56,692 bases of DNA from positions 111,221 through 167,912 of the forward strand of contig NZ_LBMK01000007.1 in assembly GCF_001005295.1 (NCBI RefSeq). The letters are read 5' to 3'. The position numbers were made by a program, and so were the translations under genes. Under the pieces are notes generated by a model that was not told where the DNA came from, ran no database searches, and saw only the letters and a list, made by a program, of their open reading frames with translations. This DNA is from Streptomyces yangpuensis (GTDB lineage: Bacteria; Actinomycetota; Actinomycetes; Streptomycetales; Streptomycetaceae). Positions within the stretch are counted from its first letter, which is position 1. Every line of letters begins with the position of its first letter. Below, in pieces: positions 45,319 to 52,456 of this stretch.

Positions 45319-46097
45319 ATGGGAGCAGCTGTAGGAGGAGGCAACGCCGTGCCCCGGTATGTGCAGATCGCCGAGGACATCGTCCAGCAGGTTCGCGCCG
45401 GCGTCTTGAAGCCGGGAGACCAGGTGCCCAGCGAGGCCGATATGGTCGAGCGCTATGGAGTCTCGGGCGGGACCGTGCGCAAGGCGATGCTGGAGATCCG
45501 CGCCAGCGGTCTCGTGGAAACCCGGCACGGGAAGGGCTCCTATGTGAAGGACCGGCCACCGGTACGCCACCGGTCGTCGGATCGCTTCCGTCGCTCCCTG
45601 CGGCAGGGCGGCAAAGCCGCTTACCTCGCCGAGTCGGAGCAGTCCGGCGCCACTGCCAAGGTGAGCGTCGTCTACATCGGCCCTGTCGAGGCCCCGGAGG
45701 CCATCGCTCAGCGGCTCGGTGTGGATGCCGGCGCACAAGTGCTTGCGCGTCGCCGCTTGTACTTCCGCAACGGAACTCCCGTGGAAACCGCGACGTCCTA
45801 CCTGCCGTGGGACGTGGTGCGCGACATCCCGGAACTCTTCGCGGAGAACACCGGAGGCGGCGGCATCTACGCCGCCTCGAAGAGCATGGGTACACCTTCG
45901 CCGAGTTCGTCGAGACCCTGCAGGCGCGACCCGCCTCGAAGGCGGAGGCGTCCGAGCTGGCACTGAGTCCTGGAGCCACGGTGGTGCACCTGCTCCGGAA
46001 CGCGGTCACGGAGGCAGGCCGGGTCGTCGAGGTCTGCGACACCCTCATGGCGGCCGACCAGTTCGTCTTCGAGTTTCGAGTCCCGGCGACCGACTGA
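45319..46097 (+). pseudogene. GntR/HutC-family regulator, frameshifted
   Basis: Frame 1 from ATG 45319 gives the winged-helix DNA-binding domain (YVQIAEDIVQQVRAGVLKPG, then GTVRKAMLEI) and the first half of a UTRA domain, up to AENTGGGGIYA. Near 45873 the family-like sequence continues in another frame: RLEEHGYTFAEFVETLQ, PGATVVHLLRNAVTEAGR, ending FEFRVPATD at 46097. One missing C in a CCGCC run explains this; restoring it would give a normal 259-aa regulator. As it stands, frame 1 yields 215 aa with an odd Arg/Pro end. The DNA-binding half is intact. Confidence 0.8.
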
Positions 46098-46143
46098 CGC
46101 CCCCGACCCCAACCCGCTGTGATTTCACCTTCACAGCGGGTTG

Positions 46144-46159
46144 ACTCATGTACAGGAGT
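46144..46159. promoter_or_regulatory. GntR-type operator, site B
   Basis: ACTCATGTACAGGAGT differs from site C by one base. It overlaps a TTGACT (46141-46146) that may be the -35 of the small-gene promoter. Confidence 0.65.
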
Positions 46160-46180
46160 CGCGGCACTCTTCTCGGCATC

Positions 46181-46196
46181 ACTCATGTACATGAGT
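46181..46196. promoter_or_regulatory. GntR-type operator, site C
   Basis: A perfect 16-bp palindrome, ACTCATGTACATGAGT, 37 bp from site B and 29 bp before the start of the small gene at 46225. Confidence 0.75.
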
Positions 46197-46224
46197 GGAG
46201 GAGTTTGGCTTGTCTGAAGGAGTT

Positions 46225-46401
46225 ATGGCCATGTGTCAGGTTCCCGCCCGTCTGGCGGCAACGCTCTGTTCCGCCCGTATCGACGACACCTCCTCATCGA
46301 CGGCTGTGGCTGCGATTGAGCCGAGCTCGGAACTACTCACCCGGGCGCAGGCCGGCTGGGAGCGTTTCCTCGCCACCTTCAAAGGAACGTCCGATGAGTG
46401 A
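46225..46401 (+). CDS. 58-aa hypothetical protein of the GntR module
   Basis: ATG 46225 has GAAGGAG 6 nt upstream. The product (MAMCQVPARLAATLCSARID, ending AQAGWERFLATFKGTSDE) is soluble-looking and of unknown family. Two GntR-type operators lie just before it. It overlaps the next gene by 8 nt. Confidence 0.55.
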   Translation: MAMCQVPARLAATLCSARIDDTSSSTAVAAIEPSSELLTRAQAGWERFLATFKGTSDE

Positions 46402-46645
46402 GGGGTACGAATACGTCCCCCACCGCCTCCTCCACCAACGTGTCCGCGACATCGCTTCGGGTACCGAAGGCGTGCTGATGGCCGTGATCAACGAGAACGT
46501 CTCCGACGCCGCCATCGAACGCTGGATGGAGCTGGCCTACATCCGAGGTGCCTCCGGCCGCGAATTCACCACTGCCGTGACCAACGTCGAGCCCGCCCCG
46601 GACCGGCTGCGGATCGTCGGACGCCGAGACCGGAGAAGCGCGTAG
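46394..46645 (+). CDS. 83-aa hypothetical protein of the GntR module
   Basis: ATG 46394, with AAAGGAA upstream, gives MSEGYEYVPHRLLHQRVRDI and a helical, charged protein ending RIVGRRDRRSA. It overlaps the 46225 gene, so the two are translationally coupled. No recognised domain. A strong hairpin follows at 46729. Confidence 0.55.
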   Translation: MSEGYEYVPHRLLHQRVRDIASGTEGVLMAVINENVSDAAIERWMELAYIRGASGREFTTAVTNVEPAPDRLRIVGRRDRRSA

Positions 46646-46728
46646 TGATCCCACGTGTCCGCCGCTGCCGCACGGGCCTGTTCGACCCCTGGTGCAGGCA
46701 GCCGGGTCCTGGGGTCATCCGACGACAA

Positions 46729-46764
46729 AGCGCCGAGTCACGGGACCGTCCGTGACTCGGCGCT
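46729..46764. terminator. Strong 15-bp hairpin
   Basis: A perfect stem, AGCGCCGAGTCACGG (46729-46743) with its complement (46750-46764), has a 6-nt loop. It ends the GntR-module operon about 85 nt after its last stop. Confidence 0.8.
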
Positions 46765-46854
46765 CTGGTTGTTACCGCCCGACGGTGCGAGGCTGGCGCG
46801 ACAGGACGTTCGCACCGCCGGGCGGAGTGTGCGGGGAGGAGATCTCCGCTCCTC

Positions 46855-46880
46855 ACAGGGGCTCTGTGCGTAGCCCCTGT
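46855..46880. terminator. Hairpin 255 bp after the katA stop
   Basis: ACAGGGGCT pairs with AGCCCCTGT around an 8-nt loop, and flanking CTCCT/AGGAG can extend it. It may help terminate katA transcription on the minus strand. Confidence 0.45.
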
Positions 46881-47135
46881 AAGAAGAGGAGCGGCTGGGA
46901 CCGTGGCGGACGGGCGACGAGAACTCCGGCGTCGTCTCCCTCAGGTCAAGAGACGGGCCTCGGAACCCATTACCACCGCACTGGCTCGCACGCCCGCCAC
47001 GGTCCTCACGCGGCGCCAGCCGCATCGCTGGCGCAGTCTGCCCTCGCCGCGTACCACCCCTCATCCGGGTCCACGGGTCGGGCTCAGCACCCGGGGCCTG
47101 ACCTCCCGTCAGGCCCCCGGTACATCCATATCGGC

Positions 47136-48593
47136 TCAGGCGTCGCGCAGGGCGCGCACGGCCTCCTCGACGCGACGGCCGTAGTCGGCGTCCGCGGCGT
47201 GGAAGTGAGCCAGGTTCTTCTCGATGACGTCCTCGAGGGTGACCTGGGAGAGGCCGCCGGCGATGTTCGCCACCAGACGCTCCTTCTCGGCCTCCGACAT
47301 CAGGCGGTAGAGCTCACCGGCCTGGAAGAAGTCGTCGTCCTTGGTGTGGGCCGGGGCCTCGTGGGTGCCCGTGTAGCCGGAGACGGCCTTCGGGGCGCCC
47401 AGCGCCAGACCGGTCTCGGCCGGGCCCTGGTAGGAGTTGGGCTCGTAGTTCTTGTCGTGGCGCGAGCCGTTGCGCAGCGCCATGACGCCGTCGCGGCCGT
47501 AGTTGTCGGCCTGCGTCGCCTTGGGTGCGTTGACCGGCAGCTGGGTGTGGTTCACACCGAGGCGGTAGCGCTGGGCGTCCGCGTAGGCGAAGAGGCGGCC
47601 CTGGAGCATCTTGTCCGGCGAGGCGGTGATGCCCGGGACGAAGTTGTTCGGGGAGAAGGCGGACTGCTCGACCTCGGCGAAGACGTTGTCCGGGTTGCGG
47701 TCGAGGACCAGGCGGCCCACGCGCTGCAGCGGGTAGTCGGCGTGCGGCCACACCTTGGTGAGGTCGAACGGGTTGAAGCGGTACTCCGCGGCCTCGGCGG
47801 CGGGCATGATCTGGACGTAGAGGGTCCAGCTCGGGTTCACGCCGCGCTCGATCGCCTGGAGCAGGTCGGTCTGGTGCGAGTTCGCGTCCCTGCCGACGAG
47901 CTCGGCGGCCTGCTCGCCGGAGAGGCAGCGGATGCCCTGGTTCGTCTTGAAGTGGTACTTGACGAAGAAGGCCTCGCCCTGCTCGTTCGTCCACTGGTAG
48001 GTGTGGGAGCCGTAGCCGTTCATGTGACGGTACGACGCCGGGATGCCGCGGTCACCCATCAGCCAGGTGATCTGGTGCGTGGCCTCGGGGGCGTGCGCCC
48101 AGAAGTCCCAGACGTTGTCCGGCTCCTGCTTGCCCGTGAAGGGGTCGCGCTTCTGGGAGTGGATGAAGTCGGGGAACTTGATCGGGTCCTTGATGAAGAA
48201 CACCGGGGTGTTGTTGCCGACGAGGTCGTAGTTGCCCTCTTCGGTGTAGAACTTCAGGGCGAAGCCGCGGGGGTCGCGCACCGCGTCCGCGCCGCCGAGG
48301 GAGTCGGCGACGGTGGAGAACCGCAGGAAGGTCTCGGTCTTCTTGCCGACCGTGTTCAGGAAGGCGGCGCTGGTGTACGCGGTGACGTCGTCGGTCACCT
48401 CGAAGTACCCGTACGCAGCCGAGCCGCGGGCGTGCACCACACGCTCCGGGATGCGCTCACGGTTGAAGCGGGCGAGCTTCTCCAGGAGCTGCTGGTCCTG
48501 GATCAGGAGCGGGCCACCGACGCCGGCGGTGGCGGAGTTCTGGTTGTCGGCGACCGGGGCGCCGGACTCGGTCGTCAGCGTGCGCTTCGACAT
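47136..48593 (-). CDS. katA: Monofunctional haem catalase
   Basis: The 485-aa small-subunit catalase has His54 in RVVHARGSAAYG, the distal Asn in the GNNTPVFFIKDP region, and the haem Tyr in RLFAYADAQRYRLG. It splits H2O2. The ATG 48593 start (MSKRTLTTESGAP) fits the family; the frame's earlier ATG at 48641 lies within the operator. Its promoter carries both the TTCCGT-type box shared with gcl and hyi and the TCAACA box shared with the uricase operon, so it likely removes H2O2 made by urate oxidase. Confidence 0.95.
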   Translation of the reverse strand: MSKRTLTTESGAPVADNQNSATAGVGGPLLIQDQQLLEKLARFNRERIPERVVHARGSAAYGYFEVTDDVTAYTSAAFLNTVGKKTETFLRFSTVADSLGGADAVRDPRGFALKFYTEEGNYDLVGNNTPVFFIKDPIKFPDFIHSQKRDPFTGKQEPDNVWDFWAHAPEATHQITWLMGDRGIPASYRHMNGYGSHTYQWTNEQGEAFFVKYHFKTNQGIRCLSGEQAAELVGRDANSHQTDLLQAIERGVNPSWTLYVQIMPAAEAAEYRFNPFDLTKVWPHADYPLQRVGRLVLDRNPDNVFAEVEQSAFSPNNFVPGITASPDKMLQGRLFAYADAQRYRLGVNHTQLPVNAPKATQADNYGRDGVMALRNGSRHDKNYEPNSYQGPAETGLALGAPKAVSGYTGTHEAPAHTKDDDFFQAGELYRLMSEAEKERLVANIAGGLSQVTLEDVIEKNLAHFHAADADYGRRVEEAVRALRDA

Positions 48594-48611
48594 GGTGACC
48601 TTCCGTACGGG

Positions 48612-48647
48612 TAACTGCTGACGGAAAGCGTCTTCCGTCATGCGGAA
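48612..48647. promoter_or_regulatory. TTCCGT-type operator before katA
   Basis: A full box, TTCCGTCATGCGGAA (48633-48647), with a half-site ending GACGGAA 21 bp away (48612-48626). On the minus strand it begins 1 bp downstream of the -10 (48649-48654). Confidence 0.7.
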
Positions 48648-48648
48648 C

Positions 48649-48678
48649 AGCCTAAATTCGGCGAGAACTAAACGTCAA
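48649..48678 (-). promoter_or_regulatory. katA promoter
   Basis: Minus-strand -35 TTGACG (48673-48678) and -10 TAGGCT (48649-48654) with an 18-bp spacer. Confidence 0.6.
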
Positions 48679-48689
48679 CAGTTTGTTGA
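48675..48689. promoter_or_regulatory. TCAACA-N3-TGTTGA operator at katA
   Basis: A perfect 6-bp inverted repeat overlaps the katA -35. The extended minus-strand string TTCAACAAACTGTTGACG differs from that of the uricase operon by one base. Confidence 0.75.
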
Positions 48690-48712
48690 ACGAAGTTGTG
48701 GGGTGAGATGAC

Positions 48713-48770
48713 CCGGACGGTGCCGGCGCTTGGGCGCGACAGGACAGGTGTCAGCACCGGCACCGTCCGG
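48713..48770 (-). terminator. Terminator of the hyi-glxR operon
   Basis: A perfect 14-bp stem, CCGGACGGTGCCGG (48713-48726) with its complement (48757-48770), lies downstream of glxR. Confidence 0.7.
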
Positions 48771-48830
48771 AGACTCAGTGCCCCCTGAGTGAGGGGACGG
48801 TCCGGGCCCTGGGCGGGCCCGGCGGGGACC

Positions 48831-49730
48831 TCAGACCTGGGCGCCGGAGAGGCGCTCGACGGCGCGCAGCAAGGCCGAGTGGTCCAGGCCGCCGTCGCCC
48901 TGGGCGCGCAGCGAGGCGACCAGCTGGGCGACGACCGCGCCGACCGGGAGGGCCGCACCGACGTTGCGGGCGGCGTCGGTGACGATGCCCATGTCCTTGT
49001 GGTGCAGGTCGATCCGGAAGCCGGGCTTGAAGTCGCGGTTCAGGAAGTTGTCCTTCTTGCGGGTCAGGACCGTGGAGCCGGCCAGACCGCCGTTGAGAAC
49101 GTCCAGGGCGGCGGTGAGGTTCACGCCGGACTTCTCGAGGAAGACGACGGCCTCGGCGCACGCCTGGATGTTCACCGCGACGATGAGCTGGTTGGCGGCC
49201 TTCACCGTCTGGCCGGAGCCGTGCGGGCCGCACAGCACGATGACCTTGCCGAGGGCCTCCAGGATCGGCAGGGCCGCGTCGAAGTCGGCCTGCTCGCCAC
49301 CCACCATGATCGACAGTACGGCCTCGATGGCGCCGGCCTCGCCGCCGGACACCGGGGCGTCGATGACGCGGATGCCCTTCTCGGCGGCGTTCTTCGCCAG
49401 GTCGACCGAGGTCTGCGGGGTGATCGACGACATGTCGATGATCAGCGCACCGGACCTGGCGTTCTCGAGGATGCCCTCGGGGCCATAGTTGATGGCCTCG
49501 ACCTGCGGGGAGGCGGGCACCATCGTGATGATGACGTCGGCGTCCTTGACGGCCTCGGCGATCGAGCCGGCCGCGGTGCCGCCGGCGGCGGCCAGGCGGT
49601 CCAGCTTGTCCTGCTCCAGGGTGAAGCCGGTGACCGGGTAGCCGGCCTTCAGCAGGTTCTCGGCCATGGGGGAACCCATGATTCCGAGACCGATCCAGGC
49701 GATCGAGGGGAGCGCAGCGGGGTTGCTCAT
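48831..49730 (-). CDS. glxR: Tartronate-semialdehyde reductase (2-hydroxy-3-oxopropionate reductase)
   Basis: The 299-aa beta-hydroxyacid dehydrogenase has the N-terminal Rossmann motif GLGIMGSPMAENLLKAGYPV, the substrate motif DAPVSGGEAGA and the catalytic Lys in GSGQTVKAANQLIV. It reduces tartronate semialdehyde to D-glycerate with NAD(P)H. It follows hyi after about 75 bp and shares its promoter. Confidence 0.93.
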   Translation of the reverse strand: MSNPAALPSIAWIGLGIMGSPMAENLLKAGYPVTGFTLEQDKLDRLAAAGGTAAGSIAEAVKDADVIITMVPASPQVEAINYGPEGILENARSGALIIDMSSITPQTSVDLAKNAAEKGIRVIDAPVSGGEAGAIEAVLSIMVGGEQADFDAALPILEALGKVIVLCGPHGSGQTVKAANQLIVAVNIQACAEAVVFLEKSGVNLTAALDVLNGGLAGSTVLTRKKDNFLNRDFKPGFRIDLHHKDMGIVTDAARNVGAALPVGAVVAQLVASLRAQGDGGLDHSALLRAVERLSGAQV

Positions 49731-49805
49731 GATGAGGGTCCTTCTCTTAATGCTTCGTACGAAAAGTGCGTGAGGTGCCTGGCGGATCGCCCGGACTTCG
49801 TCCCC

Positions 49806-50639
49806 CTACGCGGCGGCGCGGGCCTCGGCCGGCAGCCAGGCGAAGGAGGCGGCAGCGTCGGCGGCCTTGTACTCAAGGCCTACGTAGCCCTGGTATCCGG
49901 CCTTCTTCAGCTGGTCGAGCAGCTCCTCGAGGGGCAGCTCGCCGGTGCCCGGAGCACCTCGTCCCGGCTTGTCCGCGATCTGGACGTGTCCGGTCTTGGC
50001 GGCGTACTTTTCGATGACCTCGCAGAGGTCCTCATCGTTCATCGCCAGGTGGTACAGGTCGAGCAGGAACTTGGCGTTGCCGAGGCCGGTGGCCTCGTTC
50101 ACCTTGTCCACCACCTCGATGCCGGCCGGGGCGCTCACCAGGGGGTAGAGCGGCGACTCGGGCTTGTTGAGGGTCTCGATCAGGAGGATCGCACCCACGC
50201 GGTCCGCGGCCTGCGCCGCGACGACCAGGTTCTTCAGGGCCAGCTCGTCCTGGACGGCCGGGTCCACGCCTTCGACGCGGTTGCCGTACAGGGCGTTGAG
50301 CGCCTTGCAGCCGACCGAGGCGGCGAAGTCCGCGGCCACGTTGATGTTGGCGTTGAAGCGGTCCGACTCCTCACCGGGTACCGAGACCGCGCCGCGGTCC
50401 GGGCCCGGCAGCTGGCCGGCGTAGAAGTTCAGGCCCACCAGCTGGGTGCCCGCGTCCTCAAGAGCCTTCCTGAGGGCGTCGAGCTCCTCCTGAGCGGGGG
50501 TGGGGGTCTCGATCCAGGGCCACCACAGCTCGACCGCGGTGAAGCCCGCCGCGGCGGCGGCCGCGGGGCGCTCCAGGAGCGGGAGTTCCGTGAAGAGGAT
50601 CGACAGGTTCACATCGAAGCGCTGGTCCGTGTATCCCAT
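49806..50639 (-). CDS. hyi: Hydroxypyruvate isomerase
   Basis: The 277-aa TIM-barrel enzyme of the Hyi family has AAGFTAVELWWPW near the start, LIETLNKPESP, FLLDLYHLAMNDEDL and HVQIADKPGRGAPGTGEL with the metal-binding Glu, Asp and His residues. It interconverts hydroxypyruvate and tartronate semialdehyde. The start ATG 50639 (MGYTDQRFDVNLS) matches the family; the earlier in-frame ATG at 50720 lies upstream of the promoter's operators. First gene of the hyi-glxR operon. Confidence 0.93.
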   Translation of the reverse strand: MGYTDQRFDVNLSILFTELPLLERPAAAAAAGFTAVELWWPWIETPTPAQEELDALRKALEDAGTQLVGLNFYAGQLPGPDRGAVSVPGEESDRFNANINVAADFAASVGCKALNALYGNRVEGVDPAVQDELALKNLVVAAQAADRVGAILLIETLNKPESPLYPLVSAPAGIEVVDKVNEATGLGNAKFLLDLYHLAMNDEDLCEVIEKYAAKTGHVQIADKPGRGAPGTGELPLEELLDQLKKAGYQGYVGLEYKAADAAASFAWLPAEARAAA

Positions 50640-50655
50640 GAGGGGTGTGCGCTCC

Positions 50656-50691
50656 TTCCGTATTGCGGAAGTTATTTTCTGTCTGATGGAA
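50656..50691. promoter_or_regulatory. Tandem TTCCGT-type operators before hyi
   Basis: TTCCGTATTGCGGAA (50656-50670, a perfect box) and TTCTGTCTGATGGAA (50677-50691, weaker) are 21 bp apart and directly downstream of the hyi -10, the same layout as at gcl. Confidence 0.75.
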
Positions 50692-50720
50692 GATTGCATG
50701 GGCCTCCGCGCGGATGTCAA
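50691..50720 (-). promoter_or_regulatory. hyi promoter
   Basis: Minus-strand -35 TTGACA (50715-50720) and a weak -10 CAATCT (50691-50696), 18-bp spacer. Confidence 0.5.
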
Positions 50721-50764
50721 GTGCGGACTGCCGAAAAAACGAGACCGCGCGGTAGCTTGACGGC

Positions 50765-51016
50765 GTGCGATTGAGAGTGGAGTTCACGACCGAGCCCTTC
50801 GACCTCGAAGAGGCCCCCGACCATGCCGTGGCGGCCCGCGAGGTCATCCAGAAGGCCCAGCTGGAGGCGGTGGACGTCGGTCCGTTCGGCAACACCGCGG
50901 AAGGCGAGGCCGACCGGGTGCTGTCCGCCGTGGGCGCCCTGCTGCGCGACTCCCTGGAGGCCGGGGCCACGCGCGTCACCCTCCAGGTCAACGTGATCGG
51001 CGAGGAGACGCCATGA
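50765..51016 (+). CDS. Small MTH1187/YkoF-like protein
   Basis: The 83-aa protein begins at GTG 50765. VDVGPFGNTAEGEADRVLSA and EAGATRVTLQVNVIGEE resemble the GPxGTxxEGE...GAxRV pattern of thiamine-binding-like MTH1187/YkoF proteins, so it may bind a small ligand. A TAGCTT 9-14 nt upstream suggests a leaderless message. It overlaps the helix-turn-helix gene by 4 nt and is divergent from hyi. Confidence 0.6.
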   Translation: MRLRVEFTTEPFDLEEAPDHAVAAREVIQKAQLEAVDVGPFGNTAEGEADRVLSAVGALLRDSLEAGATRVTLQVNVIGEETP

Positions 51017-51396
51017 CCGAGCCCCGCGACCACCCGTTCGTCACGGCGGTCAAGCCGCTCGTGGACGCCATGGGCGGCGAGCTGATGGACCCGGCCCAGG
51101 CCACGCCCGACGACGTCGTGCTCAGCTGGGAGGGCCAGGACCTGCTCGCGGTGCGCCTGCCCCAGCTCTCGGAGTCGCTGGACCACATCCTGGCCGCGCT
51201 GGAGCGCCGGCACGGCGTACCGCTGTCCCAGCTCGACCGGAAGTCCAAGCAGGACGTGGTGCGGATACTGGAGGCGCGGGGCGCCTTCTCCGTACGGCAC
51301 GGTGTGGAGACGGTCGCGGGTGCGCTGGGCGTGAGCCGCTTCACGGTCTACAACTACTTGAACAGGGAAAACCCCGGCAAGAACAGCCAAGCGTGA
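51013..51396 (+). CDS. Helix-turn-helix protein, candidate local regulator
   Basis: The 127-aa protein has a C-terminal helix-turn-helix (HGVETVAGALGVSRFTVYNY) like that of Fis or prokaryotic wHTH proteins, preceded by a helical region (ESLDHILAALERRHGVPLSQ). It is translationally coupled to the small protein before it and lies between hyi and the uricase operon. It may control purine catabolism, perhaps through the TCAACA boxes. A rho-independent terminator follows. Confidence 0.7.
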   Translation: MTEPRDHPFVTAVKPLVDAMGGELMDPAQATPDDVVLSWEGQDLLAVRLPQLSESLDHILAALERRHGVPLSQLDRKSKQDVVRILEARGAFSVRHGVETVAGALGVSRFTVYNYLNRENPGKNSQA

Positions 51397-51419
51397 GCGA
51401 ATTCTGACTTACAGTGACG

Positions 51420-51453
51420 AGCCGCCGCCCGATTCATCCGGGCGGCGGCTTTT
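51420..51453 (+). terminator. Rho-independent terminator
   Basis: A 12-bp stem, AGCCGCCGCCCG with CGGGCGGCGGCT (51420-51431, 51439-51450), 7-nt loop, then TTT. It separates the regulator gene from the uricase promoter. Confidence 0.9.
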
Positions 51454-51467
51454 GTGTACGGGAAGTT

Positions 51468-51482
51468 TCAACAAAGTGTTGA
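51468..51482. promoter_or_regulatory. TCAACA-N3-TGTTGA operator at the uricase operon
   Basis: TCAACAAAGTGTTGA is a perfect inverted repeat overlapping the -35, at the same place as in the katA promoter. Confidence 0.75.
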
Positions 51483-51508
51483 CGCCGTGTTGTGGAGAGC
51501 GTTAGCTA
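51479..51508 (+). promoter_or_regulatory. Promoter of the uricase operon
   Basis: -35 TTGACG (51479-51484), 17-18 bp spacer and -10 TTAGCT/TAGCTA (51502-51508). Confidence 0.6.
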
Positions 51509-51550
51509 TGCGCAGCCCGTCTAAGCAACAACAGGCCACGGAGGCCTACC

Positions 51551-52057
51551 GTGACTTCGAGTCCGAACCCGGGTCTCACCCGGATCAACACCTTGGACGA
51601 CAGTGCGGCCGCGGCCGAGCTGCACGAGGTGTGCGCCAGCTCGGCGTGGGGGAGCAGGATGCTCGCCCAGCGCCCCTTCACCACCGCCGACTCCCTGTTC
51701 GCCGCCAACGAGGCCGCCATGGCGGAGCTCACCGCGCAGGACCTGGCCGAGGCGATGGGAGGCCACGCGCCGATCGGCCGGCCGAAGCCGGGAGACCCGA
51801 CCTCCGCCCGCGAGCAGCGCGGTATGGCCGGTGCCTCCGAGGAGCTCAGGAACGAACTCCTCGAACTGAACCTGGCCTACCAGGAGAAGTTCGGCCACGT
51901 CTTCCTCATCTGCGCCACCGGTGCGACCGGTGAGTTCATGCGGGACGCGGTCAAGGTCCGGATCGACAACTCGCCGGAGCAGGAACGGGAGATCGCCCGC
52001 GGCGAGCTCGTCAAGATCAATCGGATCCGCCTGACCCGCCTCGTAGAAGGAGAGTGA
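51551..52057 (+). CDS. uraD: OHCU decarboxylase
   Basis: The 168-aa protein converts 2-oxo-4-hydroxy-4-carboxy-5-ureidoimidazoline to S-allantoin. The catalytic His72 is in MGGHAPIGRPKPGD, a conserved Glu in SAREQRGMAG, and KFGHVFLICATGAT matches the family. GTG 51551 is the start given by the frame. The stop is 8 nt before the HIU hydrolase ATG. First gene of the urate pathway operon. Confidence 0.92.
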   Translation: MTSSPNPGLTRINTLDDSAAAAELHEVCASSAWGSRMLAQRPFTTADSLFAANEAAMAELTAQDLAEAMGGHAPIGRPKPGDPTSAREQRGMAGASEELRNELLELNLAYQEKFGHVFLICATGATGEFMRDAVKVRIDNSPEQEREIARGELVKINRIRLTRLVEGE

Positions 52058-52065
52058 GACCCGTC

Positions 52066-52455
52066 ATGAGCACCGAGACCACCGCCTCGGTGTCCACGCA
52101 CATCCTGGACACCAGCATCGGCAGGCCCGCCGAGGGCGTCGCCATCTCCCTGTCGGCCCGTACGGGACCGGGCGGCGAGTGGGCGGCCCTGGGCGGATCC
52201 GCCACCGATGCGGACGGGCGCTGCAAGGACCTGCCGGCGCTGCCGGAGGGCACCACCCACGTGCGTCTCGACTTCGAGACCGAGACGTACTTTTCGAAGA
52301 AGCAAGCCGAGGCGCAGCAGGACGCCCCCCGCGTAAGGGACAGCGCTACGTTCTTCCCCGAGGTCACCATCACGTTCGCGGTGAACCCGGGCGAGCACTA
52401 CCACGTACCGCTGCTGCTCAACCCGTTCGGCTACTCCGTTTACCGAGGGAGCTAG
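52066..52455 (+). CDS. uraH: 5-Hydroxyisourate hydrolase (transthyretin-like)
   Basis: The 129-aa protein starts MSTETTASVSTHILDTSIGR with His12, has conserved FFPEVTITF and HYHVPLLLNPFGYSVYRGS, and ends in YRGS, the C-terminal signature of HIU hydrolases. It hydrolyses 5-hydroxyisourate, the unstable product of uricase. ATG 52066 is preferred over GTG 52054, since AGGAGA sits 13 nt before it. Confidence 0.94.
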   Translation: MSTETTASVSTHILDTSIGRPAEGVAISLSARTGPGGEWAALGGSATDADGRCKDLPALPEGTTHVRLDFETETYFSKKQAEAQQDAPRVRDSATFFPEVTITFAVNPGEHYHVPLLLNPFGYSVYRGS

Positions 52456-52456
52456 C

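Larger units (their letters stand above)
46646..47135. other. Gene-free stretch between the GntR module and katA
   Basis: 490 bp without a credible gene. It contains two hairpins (46729-46764 and 46855-46880). I looked for a tRNA gene or attachment-site duplication, as expected near an integrated element, and saw none. Confidence 0.5.

Noticed and set aside
46646..47135. A tRNA gene or attachment site next to the Nudix/GntR module
   Set aside because: I looked for cloverleaf arms and CCA-like ends and for direct repeats flanking the module, and found none.
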